Positions 32,330-41,607 are shown, counted from the stretch's first letter. The stretch is 64,000 nt of DNA from Poriferisodalis sp965208555 (GCF_965208555.1 NZ_OZ242342.1:186001-250000), one strand, 5' to 3'. Notes: a model not told the origin generated them from the sequence alone. Program-made: numbers and translations.

Positions 32330-32540
32330 CAGGTGCTCTCCTGTCGCGTCGTTGCCTGTCGTCGGATCAGGTTCGCCAATCAGACCAGCGAGATCGTACC
32401 GACACCCGCCCCAAGGAATTTCATTCGACTTCCGTCGAGGCCGACTGGCACCATTTCAAGCCCGGTCGACAAGGGTCAACGACGGCCCGCCTCCACGGGC
32501 GCGCAATCTCAACCCGAGAGCATCGAGAGGATGTCCCGCC

Positions 32541-33308
32541 ATGAGCACAGCCGGACCACTCTCAGGCCGCGTCGCATTGGTCACGGGCGTGTCCCGCGAT
32601 GCAGGCATCGCGGCCGCCCTCGCACGACGGCTGCACGACCTCGGCGCCACTGTGGACGCGACCGGGTGGCCGGCGCACGACGCCGAGAGGCCTTGGGGTG
32701 AGCGATCGCTCTCTCGGATGCCGTTCGCCGTCCGTCGCCACGATCTGGAGCAAGCCGAGACCGTCAGTTCCTTGGTCGATGAAGTCATCGACCGGCAGGG
32801 ACAGTTGGACATCGTCATCGCTGCCCATGCGCGCAGCTCGTTGCAATCACTCTCAGATGTCGACGCGGCGGAGCTGGACCGCTGCTGGGCCGTCAACGTG
32901 CGCAGCATCGTCGTACTCGCCCAGCGATTCGCACAGGTTCACCAGACGGTTCCGCCTCCGGCGCCTCCAGTCGGACGGATGATCTGGTTCACCAGCGGCC
33001 AGCACTTGGCGCCTATGGACGACGAGATCGCTTACGCCGTGTCCAAGGGAGCGCTGCACCAGATGACGGCTTCGATCAACCACGCACTCGCAGCTTCACG
33101 GATCGTGGTCAACTGCATCAACCCGGGTCCCGTAGACACCGGTTACGCCACAATCGGCATGTATCGAGGAGTGCGTCAGCGATTTCCCGATCAGCGGTGG
33201 GGCGCCCCCGATGACATCGCCAACCTCGTCGAATTCTTGGTAACCGAAAGCGGCGCCTGGATCAGAGGCCAGGTCATCGATGCCGAGGGAGGCTTCGACC
33301 GATCATGA
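32541..33308 (+). CDS. Short-chain dehydrogenase/reductase
   Basis: A 255-residue SDR starting at ATG 32541 with the GAGAGGAT ribosome-site region upstream; the longer open frame from 32295 lacks conservation. The cofactor loop is atypical: TGVSRDAGI replaces TGxxxGIG, so one of the glycines is missing and NADPH-binding is likely altered, a pattern seen in 3-oxoacyl-reductase-like proteins with a VSR motif. The catalytic YAVSKGALH gives Tyr and Lys. The end overlaps the stop region of the convergent AraC gene by 6 bases. Substrate unknown. Confidence 0.88.
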   Translation: MSTAGPLSGRVALVTGVSRDAGIAAALARRLHDLGATVDATGWPAHDAERPWGERSLSRMPFAVRRHDLEQAETVSSLVDEVIDRQGQLDIVIAAHARSSLQSLSDVDAAELDRCWAVNVRSIVVLAQRFAQVHQTVPPPAPPVGRMIWFTSGQHLAPMDDEIAYAVSKGALHQMTASINHALAASRIVVNCINPGPVDTGYATIGMYRGVRQRFPDQRWGAPDDIANLVEFLVTESGAWIRGQVIDAEGGFDRS

Positions 33309-34280
33309 GGTGGCGGAAGGCTCGGCCCGGAAGGCTGCCCGGTATCGGCTGGGCGCAGTTCGAGTCTCGCGTTCGAAGTGATGCCGGAGGTTGGCGGCGC
33401 TGCCCAAACCCGAGCGCGCAGCAACGGCATCCATCCCGATCGATGTGCTCTCGAGGAGATCTTGGGCGCGCCGCACCCGGTGCAGTGTCAGCCATCGGTG
33501 AGGTGTCTGACCAGTGGCCTCCGCAAATCGTCGAGCAAAGGTACGAGGGCTCATATGGGCATGGGCAGCGAGATCTCTGACCGTGAGCGGCTCGTGCAGC
33601 CGACCGAGCGCCCAGTCCAGGGTTGTACTGAGCGCAACCTCGCGTCCTTCCGGGACGGGATGGGTAACGAACTGCGCCTGGCCGCCGTCGCGGTGTGGCG
33701 GAACGACGAGGCGCCGAGCCACCTGATTGGCAACAGTGGGTCCGTAGTCACGACGGATGAGGTGCAAGCCGGCGTCGATGCCCGCCGCGCTTCCCGCTGA
33801 GGTAAGAGTTGTGCCGTTGTCGATGTACAGCACATCAGGCTGCACGTCGATCAGCGGATAGTCGGCTTGGAGACGGTCGGCGTAGCGCCAGTGAGTGGTG
33901 GCTTGTCGGTGATCGAGCAGCCCTGTCGCTGCGAGAACAAACACGCCCGAGCAGATCGAGAACAGCCGCGCTCCCCCGTCGTGCGCAGCACGGAGTGCAT
34001 CGACGAGCGCCCGCGGCGGGGGCTCAGCCGGATCGCGCCAGCCGGGGAGCACGACTGTGCCTGCCGCCTCGACTCGTCCCAGTTCGACAGGTGCTGTGAC
34101 CGTTGCGCCGCCGAGCGTGCGCAATGGCCCGGCGTCAGCCGAGACGACCTCGAACTCGTACCAATCGGCCTCCAGCTCCGGTCGGGCCAGTCCGAAGAGC
34201 TCCGTTGCGACGCCGAATTCGAAGGCGCACAGCCCGTCATACGCAACGGCCACCACGCTGCGGTTCAACGGCGCGCTCAT
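33303..34280 (-). CDS. AraC/GlxA-family regulator (DJ-1/PfpI sensor plus AraC HTH)
   Basis: A 325-residue protein. Residues 1-190 have the DJ-1/PfpI-like amidase fold (VVAVAYDGLCAFEFGVATELFGL, VVLPGWRD, and LFSICSGVFVLAATG with the nucleophile-type cysteine). Residues 220-320 form the AraC helix-turn-helix pair (VRDLAAHAHMSPRTFARRF and SGLGSAANLRHHF). ATG 34280 is chosen at the domain edge. The protein is divergently oriented to the rhodanese-like gene at 34382, a pairing seen for FtrA-type regulators in other bacteria, so the rhodanese gene is a probable target. Ligand unknown. Confidence 0.92.
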   Translation of the reverse strand: MSAPLNRSVVAVAYDGLCAFEFGVATELFGLARPELEADWYEFEVVSADAGPLRTLGGATVTAPVELGRVEAAGTVVLPGWRDPAEPPPRALVDALRAAHDGGARLFSICSGVFVLAATGLLDHRQATTHWRYADRLQADYPLIDVQPDVLYIDNGTTLTSAGSAAGIDAGLHLIRRDYGPTVANQVARRLVVPPHRDGGQAQFVTHPVPEGREVALSTTLDWALGRLHEPLTVRDLAAHAHMSPRTFARRFAEATGQTPHRWLTLHRVRRAQDLLESTSIGMDAVAARSGLGSAANLRHHFERETRTAPSRYRAAFRAEPSATS

Positions 34281-34381
34281 TGGCAGGAATTTAGCGAAGA
34301 GAGGCATTTCTGCCCACGATGAGTTGCCGCGTCTGAGGACACACTGTCCGGCCGGGCTGTACGAGAGGATCCAGATACCCC

Positions 34382-34792
34382 ATGAGCATGACGACAACGA
34401 GCCACGTGACTGAGATTCCTACCGCTTCCCCGCAGGCCGCCGCAGAGCATTTCGAGCGCCTGCTCGCGTGCGAAACCGACTGCTGGGACGTGCACGAGTC
34501 AATGAAGCACGGCTCGCCGGACTTCGTCCTGCTCCACGTCAACGACGACCAGGCGGGCTTCGACGCTGGCCACATACGCGGTGCCGTCCACATGTACCAC
34601 GCAACGATCACCGAGGAGGCCCTGGCGGCTTACCCGCCACAGACGCTGTTCGTCGTGTACTGCGCCGGACCCCACTGCAATGCTGCTGACAAGGCCGGCG
34701 CTCGGCTCGCACGCCTTGGCCGTCCGGTCAAGAAGATGATCGGCGGCAAGGCCGGCTGGCTCGAAGAAGGCTTCGACCTCGTCACCAGCTGA
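34382..34792 (+). CDS. Rhodanese-like sulfurtransferase
   Basis: A 136-residue single rhodanese domain. GHIRGAVHM is the CH2-A motif, and YCAGPHC contains the active-site loop with C94 as the likely persulfide-bearing cysteine and C99 as a second thiol. These proteins move sulfane sulfur to thiols or cyanide in the cytoplasm. Two close starts exist (34382 and 34388). It is divergent from the AraC/GlxA regulator with a gap of about 100 bases that should hold their shared promoter region. A role in sulfur transfer or stress is plausible. Confidence 0.9.
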   Translation: MSMTTTSHVTEIPTASPQAAAEHFERLLACETDCWDVHESMKHGSPDFVLLHVNDDQAGFDAGHIRGAVHMYHATITEEALAAYPPQTLFVVYCAGPHCNAADKAGARLARLGRPVKKMIGGKAGWLEEGFDLVTS

Positions 34793-34865
34793 GCTCCTCA
34801 GCCAGCGAGCGGACAACTCAGCATCGCGGATCGGCCGCTCAGGCATCGAAGCTGCATGAGCGCCT

Positions 34866-36257
34866 GTGATACTTGCGCACGTGGCATATGGCAATGCTGC
34901 ACGCGCGGGTGCCGTGCTTGCGTCGCTAACGCTCGCACTCGTCGCCGCGTGCAGCAGTCCCGAGGAAAACACCGGCCCAGTGACTTCGCCGCCGTCGCAG
35001 AGCGATGCAGCGACAGCGGCGGCGCCAACCGACTCGGCGGTTGCCGCGAACGACACTGCTGCCTCCGAAGCGCCCGAGTCGCCCTCGGCATCTGCGCAGT
35101 TGCTGATCGACAGATGGCACGCCGCTGTCTCGGCGTCGACCGGGGCGTGGCCTGGCTATGAACTCGCGGCCATACCAGCAGTGCTGGTCTCCGTTGACCG
35201 CGAGGGTGCCATCTCGGCCGTGGTGGCGTTCAACCACCCGAACCCGGATCCGCTGGGCAGCCCCATCCTGAGACAGGACGTCGGTGGCCACGAGGCCGCT
35301 GTCGTCGTGGAACCGACCGATCCCGATGCGCTGTTCGCAATGGCGCCATTCGACTTCTACGCCGACATCGGCGGCACCTCCACCTTCGTGCTGATCGGCC
35401 AGCAAGGCGACCCGGCCACTGAGCCGGACTCGCCAGCGTTCTCAGCACTGCTCGCACACGAGACATTCCATCGCTTCCAGTTCGACAACTGGTCCGAAGA
35501 TGCAACCGTCCACAGCCTCGAGGGATACGACCTCTCCCAGGCAAGTCTCGAACTTGTGCTGCTGGAAGGACGCATCCTGATCAGCGCGCACGAAGCAGCC
35601 AGTGCAGCAGAAGCCGAACGCCTGGCCCGCCAGTTCACCGCCGTTCGCGCAGCCCGCCACGAGGCCAGCCCGAGCGTCGGCCTCGACGAGCAGCAGGAAC
35701 GAATCGAAGGCTCGGCGCGCTACCTCGAGCATCTGATCGGGGACACTCTCGGCAGCACCTACGCCTCGGCGAATCATGCCGGAGAGCTCATGTTCTACGA
35801 CGACCTGGACGCCGATGCCGCCGCACAACTCGACGGCATCACCTCGTTCTTCGGGTTCGGTCGCTTCTACAGCAGCGGTGCCACCTTGCTGGCCCTGGCC
35901 CAACGCCTCGGCACACCGATCGACGACATCGCCACCCGGCTGAGTGACCGCACGACTCCCGCCCAGATGCTGGAACAACTCGTCGAGCCGGTAGGCGAGA
36001 TCGGCGACGCATTGGACGCTGCCTGGGCCGAGCACGACCCTGCACGCCGCCTACGGGAGACAGCGGCGGTTCTGGCGGAACGGGCGCTGCAGGAGGACAG
36101 CTCCGACTTCGCCACCGAGACCCCCATGGGCTCGTTCGAGGTCAGCGATGAGCAGATCGACTGCCTCGCCGACCACGGCATCGACATCACGGCGGACAAC
36201 TTCACCATCCCCGACGACATCGCCCAAGTCTGCTTCAACGACGATCGCGGCGAATAG
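34866..36257 (+). CDS. Putative lipoprotein with HExxH zinc-peptidase motif
   Basis: A 463-residue protein with a signal peptide (ASLTLALVAAC) ending in a lipobox cysteine, followed by a Ser/Ala/Thr-rich linker of about 50 residues. This predicts an extracytoplasmic lipoprotein. At residues 198-202 lies H-E-T-F-H within LLAHETFHRFQF, the HExxH zinc signature; LELVLLEGRI, about 30 residues later, supplies a glutamate at the gluzincin spacing. The C-terminal part is helical, acidic and of no recognised family. I start at GTG 34866, but GTG 34881 or 34914 could also work. Best reading: a membrane-anchored metallopeptidase of unknown target; no relative is recognised. Confidence 0.7.
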   Translation: MILAHVAYGNAARAGAVLASLTLALVAACSSPEENTGPVTSPPSQSDAATAAAPTDSAVAANDTAASEAPESPSASAQLLIDRWHAAVSASTGAWPGYELAAIPAVLVSVDREGAISAVVAFNHPNPDPLGSPILRQDVGGHEAAVVVEPTDPDALFAMAPFDFYADIGGTSTFVLIGQQGDPATEPDSPAFSALLAHETFHRFQFDNWSEDATVHSLEGYDLSQASLELVLLEGRILISAHEAASAAEAERLARQFTAVRAARHEASPSVGLDEQQERIEGSARYLEHLIGDTLGSTYASANHAGELMFYDDLDADAAAQLDGITSFFGFGRFYSSGATLLALAQRLGTPIDDIATRLSDRTTPAQMLEQLVEPVGEIGDALDAAWAEHDPARRLRETAAVLAERALQEDSSDFATETPMGSFEVSDEQIDCLADHGIDITADNFTIPDDIAQVCFNDDRGE

Positions 36258-36340
36258 CTTCCAACGCGATTCAAACACGCATGTCGGCTCGCCGTTGCCA
36301 GCGAGCCAATCGTCACGCTCGCTTCATTCGCCGGCTGGAG

Positions 36341-37255
36341 TCAGATGGGGAAGGTCACTGCGGTGACGTCCTCGGACGCATCCCACACGCGCCACTGCAG
36401 CTGGGCGTCGCGGGAACGGTCGCTGGAACCCACGAGCACTGGATGGCCGCGCATCTCGAACCAGCCATCCGAGCCGTAGAACTCTCCTCCGGCAGCGGCT
36501 GGATCGGTGGCGGCCCGCAGCGTGGCGAGAGCACCCGTTGCAGCACTGTTGCGCAAGGGGCCAATCAACGGCTCAATGAATCGGATGCCCCGGAAGTGGC
36601 GCAGGATTTCTGTCTCGGCCCAGCCAGGATGAGCCGCCAGCGCCACGGCGGGCGAGCCAGCAACCTCCAGCCGACGCTGCAGCTCGTAGGTGAACAGCAG
36701 GTTCGCCAGCTTCGAACGACCGTAGGCGGCTGACTGGCTGCGACCCTGCTCTAGCCCGAAGCGGTCGAAGTCGATGCGGGCGCGATAGCGGTGCGCGTTG
36801 CTGCTGACCGTGACGATCCGTGATCCCGGAGTGCCGACAAGCCGATCCAGCAGCAAGCCCGTCAGCGCAAAGTGCCCAAGGTGATTCGTGCCGAACCGGA
36901 TCTCAAACCCGTCCGTTGTCTGCCGGCGGGGTGTGTGAAAGACCCCTGCATTGTTCACGAGCAGGTCGATGCGTCCGTATCGCTCCCGGATGTCGGCGGC
37001 GGCGCTGCGCACCGAGTTCAGCAATGCCAAGTCGAGCTCCACCAGTTCCAGGTGAGCAGCTGGGTGGTTTGCCTCGATGTCGACAACCGCTGCTTCGCCC
37101 TTGGCGAGATCCCGCACTGCGAGCACCACGTGAGCACCCCGACCGGCCAACGCCCGGGCCGTTTCCAGCCCGTTCCCCGAATTGGCGCCGGTCACGATCG
37201 CCACGCGCCCGGACTGGTCGGGGATGTCTTCCTCTGTCCACTTGTTGACGGTCAC
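36341..37255 (-). CDS. Short-chain dehydrogenase, retinol-dehydrogenase-like
   Basis: A 304-residue SDR. The cofactor loop is TGANSGNG near residues 22-29, NNAG at about 106-109, and the catalytic YGRSK. A GTNHLGHFALTG stretch and LAAHPGWAETE are typical of retinol-dehydrogenase/WW-domain-oxidoreductase-like SDRs, larger than classical SDRs. NADP(H) is likely. It starts 4 bases downstream of the copper ATPase stop on the same strand, but the promoter evidence belongs to the ATPase. Substrate is not defined; steroid, retinoid or terpenoid alcohols are typical of relatives. Confidence 0.88.
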   Translation of the reverse strand: MTVNKWTEEDIPDQSGRVAIVTGANSGNGLETARALAGRGAHVVLAVRDLAKGEAAVVDIEANHPAAHLELVELDLALLNSVRSAAADIRERYGRIDLLVNNAGVFHTPRRQTTDGFEIRFGTNHLGHFALTGLLLDRLVGTPGSRIVTVSSNAHRYRARIDFDRFGLEQGRSQSAAYGRSKLANLLFTYELQRRLEVAGSPAVALAAHPGWAETEILRHFRGIRFIEPLIGPLRNSAATGALATLRAATDPAAAGGEFYGSDGWFEMRGHPVLVGSSDRSRDAQLQWRVWDASEDVTAVTFPI

Positions 37256-37259
37256 TTAA

Positions 37260-39443
37260 TCAGACAGTCTGGCGGTATCCCCGAAAGCGCCGGAGACGCA
37301 GGCTGTTGGTCACTACGAACAGCGACGAGACGCCCATCGCACCGGCGGCGATCATGGGGTTCAAGATGCCCAACGCTGCAAGCGGGATTGCCGCGGCGTT
37401 GTAGGCGAAGGCCCAGAACAGGTTGCCCTTGATCGTCGACAGTGTCCGGCGTGACAGCGCTATCGCATCGGCGACGGCTCGCAGGTCACCGCTGACCACG
37501 GTGAGATCAGACGCCTCAATGGCCACGTCGGTGCCGGTGCCGACAGCGATGCCGAGATCGGCCTGCGCCAGCGCCGGGGCGTCATTGATGCCGTCCCCCA
37601 CCATGGCCACCCGCTTGCCGCCGGTCTGGAGCCGCTGCACGGCGGCGGCCTTGTCGTCGGGATACACCTCGGCGATCACCGATTCGATGCCCGCCTGGGC
37701 AGCGATGGTGCGCGCGGTGCGCTCGTTGTCGCCGGTGAGGAGTGTGACCGCCAGACCCTGACGGCGGAGCGCCACGACTGCCTCCACCGAGGTCGGCTTG
37801 ATTCGGTCGGCCACCTCCAGGACGATCTCCGCGATACCTCCGCGGCCAGCAAGCACGGCCGTTGCACCTGTGGTCTCGGCGTTGGCGGCCAAAGCCGCGA
37901 CGTCTGGCGGCACGGCGTCGAACAGGCTGCGGCGACCCACCCGAATCTCGACGCCGCGAATCGTCGCCGTCACACCCGCGCCCGGCGTGATCTCGAACGC
38001 TTCCACATCTGCCAACGGGCTTATCGAACCGTCGACAGGCTCATCGACAGCGCCCCCGACAGATCCGGCGATCGCCTGAGCGATCGGATGTGACGACAAT
38101 GACTCGGCCGATGCAGCCAGTCGATGCACTTCATCACGCTCGGCGCTCGGAAGTTCACCTGCATGAACGCCGGTGAGTGTCATCGCACCTTCAGTGAGCG
38201 TGCCGGTCTTGTCCATCAGCACGACATCCACCGAGCGCGTGTCCTCGAGGATCTCGCCGCCCTTGATGATGACGCCGAGCTGAGCGCCCCGACCAGTTCC
38301 GACGAGGATTCCCAGCGGCGTCGCCAGCCCGAGAGCGCAGGGGCAAGCGATGATCAGCACCGCCACCGCGGCGCTGAACGCTGCTCCGGCGTCGTTGCCC
38401 AGGAGCAGCCACGCAACCAAGGTGACGACGGCCGTGGCAATGGCGATGGGCACGAACACCGCCGACACCCGATCGGCCAGCCGTTGCACTTCTGCACCAC
38501 TGCCCTGCGCTTCGTTCACCAGGCGGATGATCTGAGCCAGTGCCGTTTCGGCGCCGACCTTCGTCGCCTCGACGACGAGCGCTCCATTTGCGTTGATCGT
38601 GGCGCCGATCACCTCATCGCCGGGCCCCACCTCCACCGGCACGGGCTCGCCGGTCACCATCGACGCATCGACCGCGGATCGTCCCTCCACAACCACGCCG
38701 TCGGTGGCGATCCTCTCGCCCGGCCGGACAACGAACCGCATGCCGACCGCCAGGTCGGCAAGCGCAATTTCGCGGCCATCGACCAGTCGGGCCGTCCGCA
38801 CGCCCAAGTCGGCGAGCGCCCGGATGGCGTCACCGGAACGGCGCTTAGCCCGAAGCTCCAGCCATTTGCCCAGCAAGATCAGCGTGACGATCACTGCGCC
38901 GGTTTCGAAGTACACATGGCCGTCGCCGATGTCGGCGATGGACACCGCCAGCGACCACGCCAGCGCCGACAGCGATCCCATCGACACGAGCGTGTCCATC
39001 GTGGTGGCGCCATGGCTCAGGTTCAACGCCGCCGCTCGATGAAACGGCCATCCAGATCCCACAATCACGACGGCCGCCAACACGGCGACCAACCATTCCC
39101 ATCCGTCGAACTGCAGCGCTGGCATCATCGAGATCAGCAGCGACGGCACCGTCAGCACCGCACCGATGACCAACCGGGCCAGCAGGTCCGATTGGCGCCG
39201 CTTCTCGGCCGCCTCGCTGTCGCCGGCAGCGATGACCGAGTAGCCCAGCGCTGCGATCTCGGTCGCGACCAACGACTCGTCGAGCGATCCGTCGTGCGTG
39301 ATCGTGGCCCGCCCCGTGGCGAAGTTCACCTGCGCCGCCACCACAGCATCCAACCCATCGAGCCGGTTCTGGATCCGGCTGGCGCAGGCAGCACAGGTCA
39401 TCCCGTCGATCGCCATCTCGGCGCGGGCGGTGCCCGTGGTCAC
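37260..39443 (-). CDS. copA: Copper-type P1B ATPase with one N-terminal heavy-metal-binding domain
   Basis: A 727-residue P-type ATPase. The N-terminal HMA domain carries the CxxC pair C17/C20 (MTCAACAS). The core has the metal-transporting IIACPCALGLATP (CPC), the phosphorylation site DKTGT, and GDGINDAPAL. The two C-terminal helices carry NLFWAFAYNAAAIP and MGVSSLFVVTNSL, in agreement with monovalent copper (P1B-1) transport. It exports Cu(I) from the cytoplasm. Start GTG 39443 is 7 bases after the -10 box, so transcripts are close to leaderless. It lies behind a MerR gene on the same strand with a MerR-type promoter in the gap. Confidence 0.95.
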   Translation of the reverse strand: MTTGTARAEMAIDGMTCAACASRIQNRLDGLDAVVAAQVNFATGRATITHDGSLDESLVATEIAALGYSVIAAGDSEAAEKRRQSDLLARLVIGAVLTVPSLLISMMPALQFDGWEWLVAVLAAVVIVGSGWPFHRAAALNLSHGATTMDTLVSMGSLSALAWSLAVSIADIGDGHVYFETGAVIVTLILLGKWLELRAKRRSGDAIRALADLGVRTARLVDGREIALADLAVGMRFVVRPGERIATDGVVVEGRSAVDASMVTGEPVPVEVGPGDEVIGATINANGALVVEATKVGAETALAQIIRLVNEAQGSGAEVQRLADRVSAVFVPIAIATAVVTLVAWLLLGNDAGAAFSAAVAVLIIACPCALGLATPLGILVGTGRGAQLGVIIKGGEILEDTRSVDVVLMDKTGTLTEGAMTLTGVHAGELPSAERDEVHRLAASAESLSSHPIAQAIAGSVGGAVDEPVDGSISPLADVEAFEITPGAGVTATIRGVEIRVGRRSLFDAVPPDVAALAANAETTGATAVLAGRGGIAEIVLEVADRIKPTSVEAVVALRRQGLAVTLLTGDNERTARTIAAQAGIESVIAEVYPDDKAAAVQRLQTGGKRVAMVGDGINDAPALAQADLGIAVGTGTDVAIEASDLTVVSGDLRAVADAIALSRRTLSTIKGNLFWAFAYNAAAIPLAALGILNPMIAAGAMGVSSLFVVTNSLRLRRFRGYRQTV

Positions 39444-39450
39444 ATACGCA

Positions 39451-39481
39451 CTCTAAAGATTCCAGTCGACTGGAAAGTCAA
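39451..39481 (-). promoter_or_regulatory. MerR-type promoter of copA with 19-bp spacer and perfect dyad
   Basis: On the minus strand -35 TTGACT (39481-39476) and -10 TTAGAG (39456-39451) are 19 bases apart, longer than the usual 17 and diagnostic of MerR-family activators. The 16-bp perfect palindrome TTCCAGTCGACTGGAA (39460-39475) lies between the boxes, as in CueR-controlled copA. The regulator at 39487-39888 is the obvious binder. Confidence 0.85.
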
Positions 39482-39486
39482 GTTGT

Positions 39487-39888
39487 TTAGCGGGCTCGGC
39501 TGATCACCTGGCAGCGGTTGGGGTCGGTGCACGATGCCGGGTCGAGCCCCCGGGACCGCCTCAGCAGTGCGGCCAGTTCCGTGCGAGCGGAGCGAAGCTG
39601 GGAGATCTGGGCGTCGATGGCATCCACATGGGCCTCGATCAGCGCCGTGGTGTGCGCGCATGACCGCTCGCCCGCGCTCTTGAGCTCGAGCACCGACGAG
39701 ATCTCGGCCAGGGTCAGGCCAGTCGCCTGCGCATCCCGGATGAACCGCAGCCGCCCGACGGCATCAGCGTCGTAGGAGCGATAGCCGCTTGCCGTGCGTT
39801 CGGGTTCATCCAGCAATCCGATCGACTCGTAGTATCGAATCGTCTTCGTGCTCACCCCGCAGCGATCTCCCAGCTCTCCGATCCTCAT
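39487..39888 (-). CDS. MerR-family metal-responsive regulator
   Basis: A 133-residue MerR regulator with the winged HTH (MRIGELGDRCGVSTKTIRYY, residues 1-20). The metal-binding region has C77 (ERSCAHT), and C120-x5-C126 (SCTDPNRC) near the C-terminus. The cysteine in the dimerisation helix together with the C-terminal pair resembles soft-metal members such as ZntR, CadR or PbrR more than strict CueR, which uses two C-terminal cysteines only. Start ATG 39888 is the family start; the upstream frame has no conserved residues. It is followed by copA with 43 bases between them. Copper, silver, zinc or cadmium as inducer cannot be decided from sequence alone. Confidence 0.93.
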   Translation of the reverse strand: MRIGELGDRCGVSTKTIRYYESIGLLDEPERTASGYRSYDADAVGRLRFIRDAQATGLTLAEISSVLELKSAGERSCAHTTALIEAHVDAIDAQISQLRSARTELAALLRRSRGLDPASCTDPNRCQVISRAR

Positions 39889-39959
39889 CTGCACGACCGT
39901 ACCTGACCTTCCCGATTGAACCTTCCAGCCGAAGGGAACCCCGCCACGAAGGACGGGCA

Positions 39960-41063
39960 ATGAAGATCACTGCAGTCGTGCTCAACAGCGTCGGCGGGCC
40001 GGTGAGCGTCGACACGCTGGACCTCGACGAGCCCCGAGCCGGCGAGGTGCTGGTGAAGATGGCGGCATCAGGTGTCTGCCACAGCGACCAGCACGTCGTC
40101 ACCGGCCGTCACCCCGGCGATCTGCCGTGCGTGCTGGGACACGAGGGCGCAGGCGAGGTCGTAGCGCTCGGGCCCGACGTCACCCAGGTGCAGGTCGGCG
40201 ACCGGGTGGCGCTCAACTGGATCCCGAGCTGCAAGGCCTGCTTCTACTGCGAACGCGGCCAGCATCACCTGTGCCGCGAGATCGTCGGGCCGCTGTGGGC
40301 CGGGTTCTTGATGGACGGCACGAGCCGGCTGTCACGCGGCAACCAGATGATCCATCACTACTCAGGCATCTCAACCTGGGCCGACCACATGGTCGTCCCC
40401 CAGGCGTGCTGCTCGGTGCTCGACCCCGCGGTGCCGTTCGAGGTCGCTGCGCTGATCGGCTGCGCTGTATCCACCGGCGTGGGAGCGGCCCTCCACCAAG
40501 GCAACGTCGGCCCCGGCGACCGGGTCGCTGTAGTGGGAGCGGGCGGCGTCGGCCTGAGCGTGATCATGGGAGCGGCACTGGCGGGTGCCGAGCGCATCAT
40601 CGCAGTGGACCGGGAGCCCGCAAAGCGCGACTTGGCGCTCGCTCTCGGTGCGACGGATTTCGTCCTGAGCGACGGCGGCGCCATCGAGGCGGTGCGAGAG
40701 CTGACCGGCGGTCGCGGCGCCGATGTCCTGTTCGAAGCCATCGGCCATCCCGGCCTCCAGCAATTCTGGATCGACGGGGTGAGACCCGGCGGTGTCCTCG
40801 TCCTGGTGGGCATCGGGGGCACCGCCGAGACGACGCCGTTCAACTGCGCCGAGCTGACACGAGGCCACAAGTCGGTCAAGGGCAGCTACTTCGCCGCAAC
40901 CGACGCCGGACAGGCCATCGAGGACCTGTGCGCTGCCTACCTCGCCGGCCGGTTGCCCGTCGACCGCCTCATCTCCAAGCGGGTTCGCATCGACGACGTG
41001 CAGCAGGCTCTCGACGCCATGCTCAGCGGCACCGAGGGCCGCACCGTCATCGTCTACGACTGA
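39960..41063 (+). CDS. Zinc-dependent medium-chain alcohol dehydrogenase (class III/NDMA-type)
   Basis: A 367-residue MDR alcohol dehydrogenase. The catalytic zinc site uses C40, H61 and E62 (GVCHSDQH, GHEGAG), the structural zinc C91, C94, C97 and C105 (CKACFYC, HHLC). The Rossmann motif GAGGVG is in VAVVGAGGVGLSV. The C/H-rich pattern and HPGDLPCVLGHEGAG are typical of class III-like, NDMA-dependent or formaldehyde-type enzymes. ATG 39960 has a GGACGGG ribosome site. It is divergent from the MerR gene with 71 bases between, and is convergent with the minus-strand DUF1330-like gene. It interconverts primary alcohols and aldehydes. Confidence 0.93.
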   Translation: MKITAVVLNSVGGPVSVDTLDLDEPRAGEVLVKMAASGVCHSDQHVVTGRHPGDLPCVLGHEGAGEVVALGPDVTQVQVGDRVALNWIPSCKACFYCERGQHHLCREIVGPLWAGFLMDGTSRLSRGNQMIHHYSGISTWADHMVVPQACCSVLDPAVPFEVAALIGCAVSTGVGAALHQGNVGPGDRVAVVGAGGVGLSVIMGAALAGAERIIAVDREPAKRDLALALGATDFVLSDGGAIEAVRELTGGRGADVLFEAIGHPGLQQFWIDGVRPGGVLVLVGIGGTAETTPFNCAELTRGHKSVKGSYFAATDAGQAIEDLCAAYLAGRLPVDRLISKRVRIDDVQQALDAMLSGTEGRTVIVYD

Positions 41064-41093
41064 GCCGCTCGCCGGACACGCCCGGGCCGACCA

Positions 41094-41516
41094 TCACTGC
41101 CGGACGAACTGGGCGACCGTCTCGATGTTGAGCTGACCGGCGAGCCCGGCCGTGCGGTGCACAGCCGCCTCCTGCCACTCCTGCGACGACGACATCGCCA
41201 GCAGCGCCCCCCGGTTGGGGTACTTGGCGATGGCGATCTCGTCCCAGAGCTCCTCGACCTGGCCGAGCGACAGGAACGTCACGTCCGCTGCGAACTGGAT
41301 CTCGCCGCCGTAGTCCTGGATGATCCGCGACACCGCCCGGCCATAGAGCTGGTATGCCTCGTACCCGGTCAGATCGGTCTCGCGGCCGTCTTCGTACTCG
41401 GCCTTGTCCTTGAACTTCAGCAGGTTGACCATGTAGATCGGCCCGTCGGGACCGGGCTGCATCATCTCGTCGATGCGCTCGGGCCTCGTGGGCATCACTT
41501 CGTTGACGACCTCCAT
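41094..41516 (-). CDS. DUF1330-like small protein
   Basis: A 140-residue protein with a dimeric alpha-beta-barrel pattern: PIYMVNLLKFKD near residue 26, the Y-x-x-YGRAVSRI helix, a FAADVTFLSLG strand and IAKYPNRGALLAM. The pattern is shared with the protein at 63280-63693, so the two are paralogues. The fold usually binds small aromatic or aldehyde compounds; no enzymatic residues can be named. It is the last gene of a minus-strand group following a methyltransferase by 91 bases. Function unknown. Confidence 0.75.
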   Translation of the reverse strand: MEVVNEVMPTRPERIDEMMQPGPDGPIYMVNLLKFKDKAEYEDGRETDLTGYEAYQLYGRAVSRIIQDYGGEIQFAADVTFLSLGQVEELWDEIAIAKYPNRGALLAMSSSQEWQEAAVHRTAGLAGQLNIETVAQFVRQ

Positions 41517-41607
41517 CAGGTCACCCTCCTGTCGTCGGCTCCATCAGTCAACTACGTGAGGCTGCACAGACCGAGCGGGCGGGCTGGACTGCTTCGTCAC
41601 AAGCAGG

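Noticed and set aside
32541..33308. Possible extension of the SDR to an upstream start at 32295
   Set aside because: The additional 82 codons overlap the SRPBCC promoter region and have no conserved SDR features.
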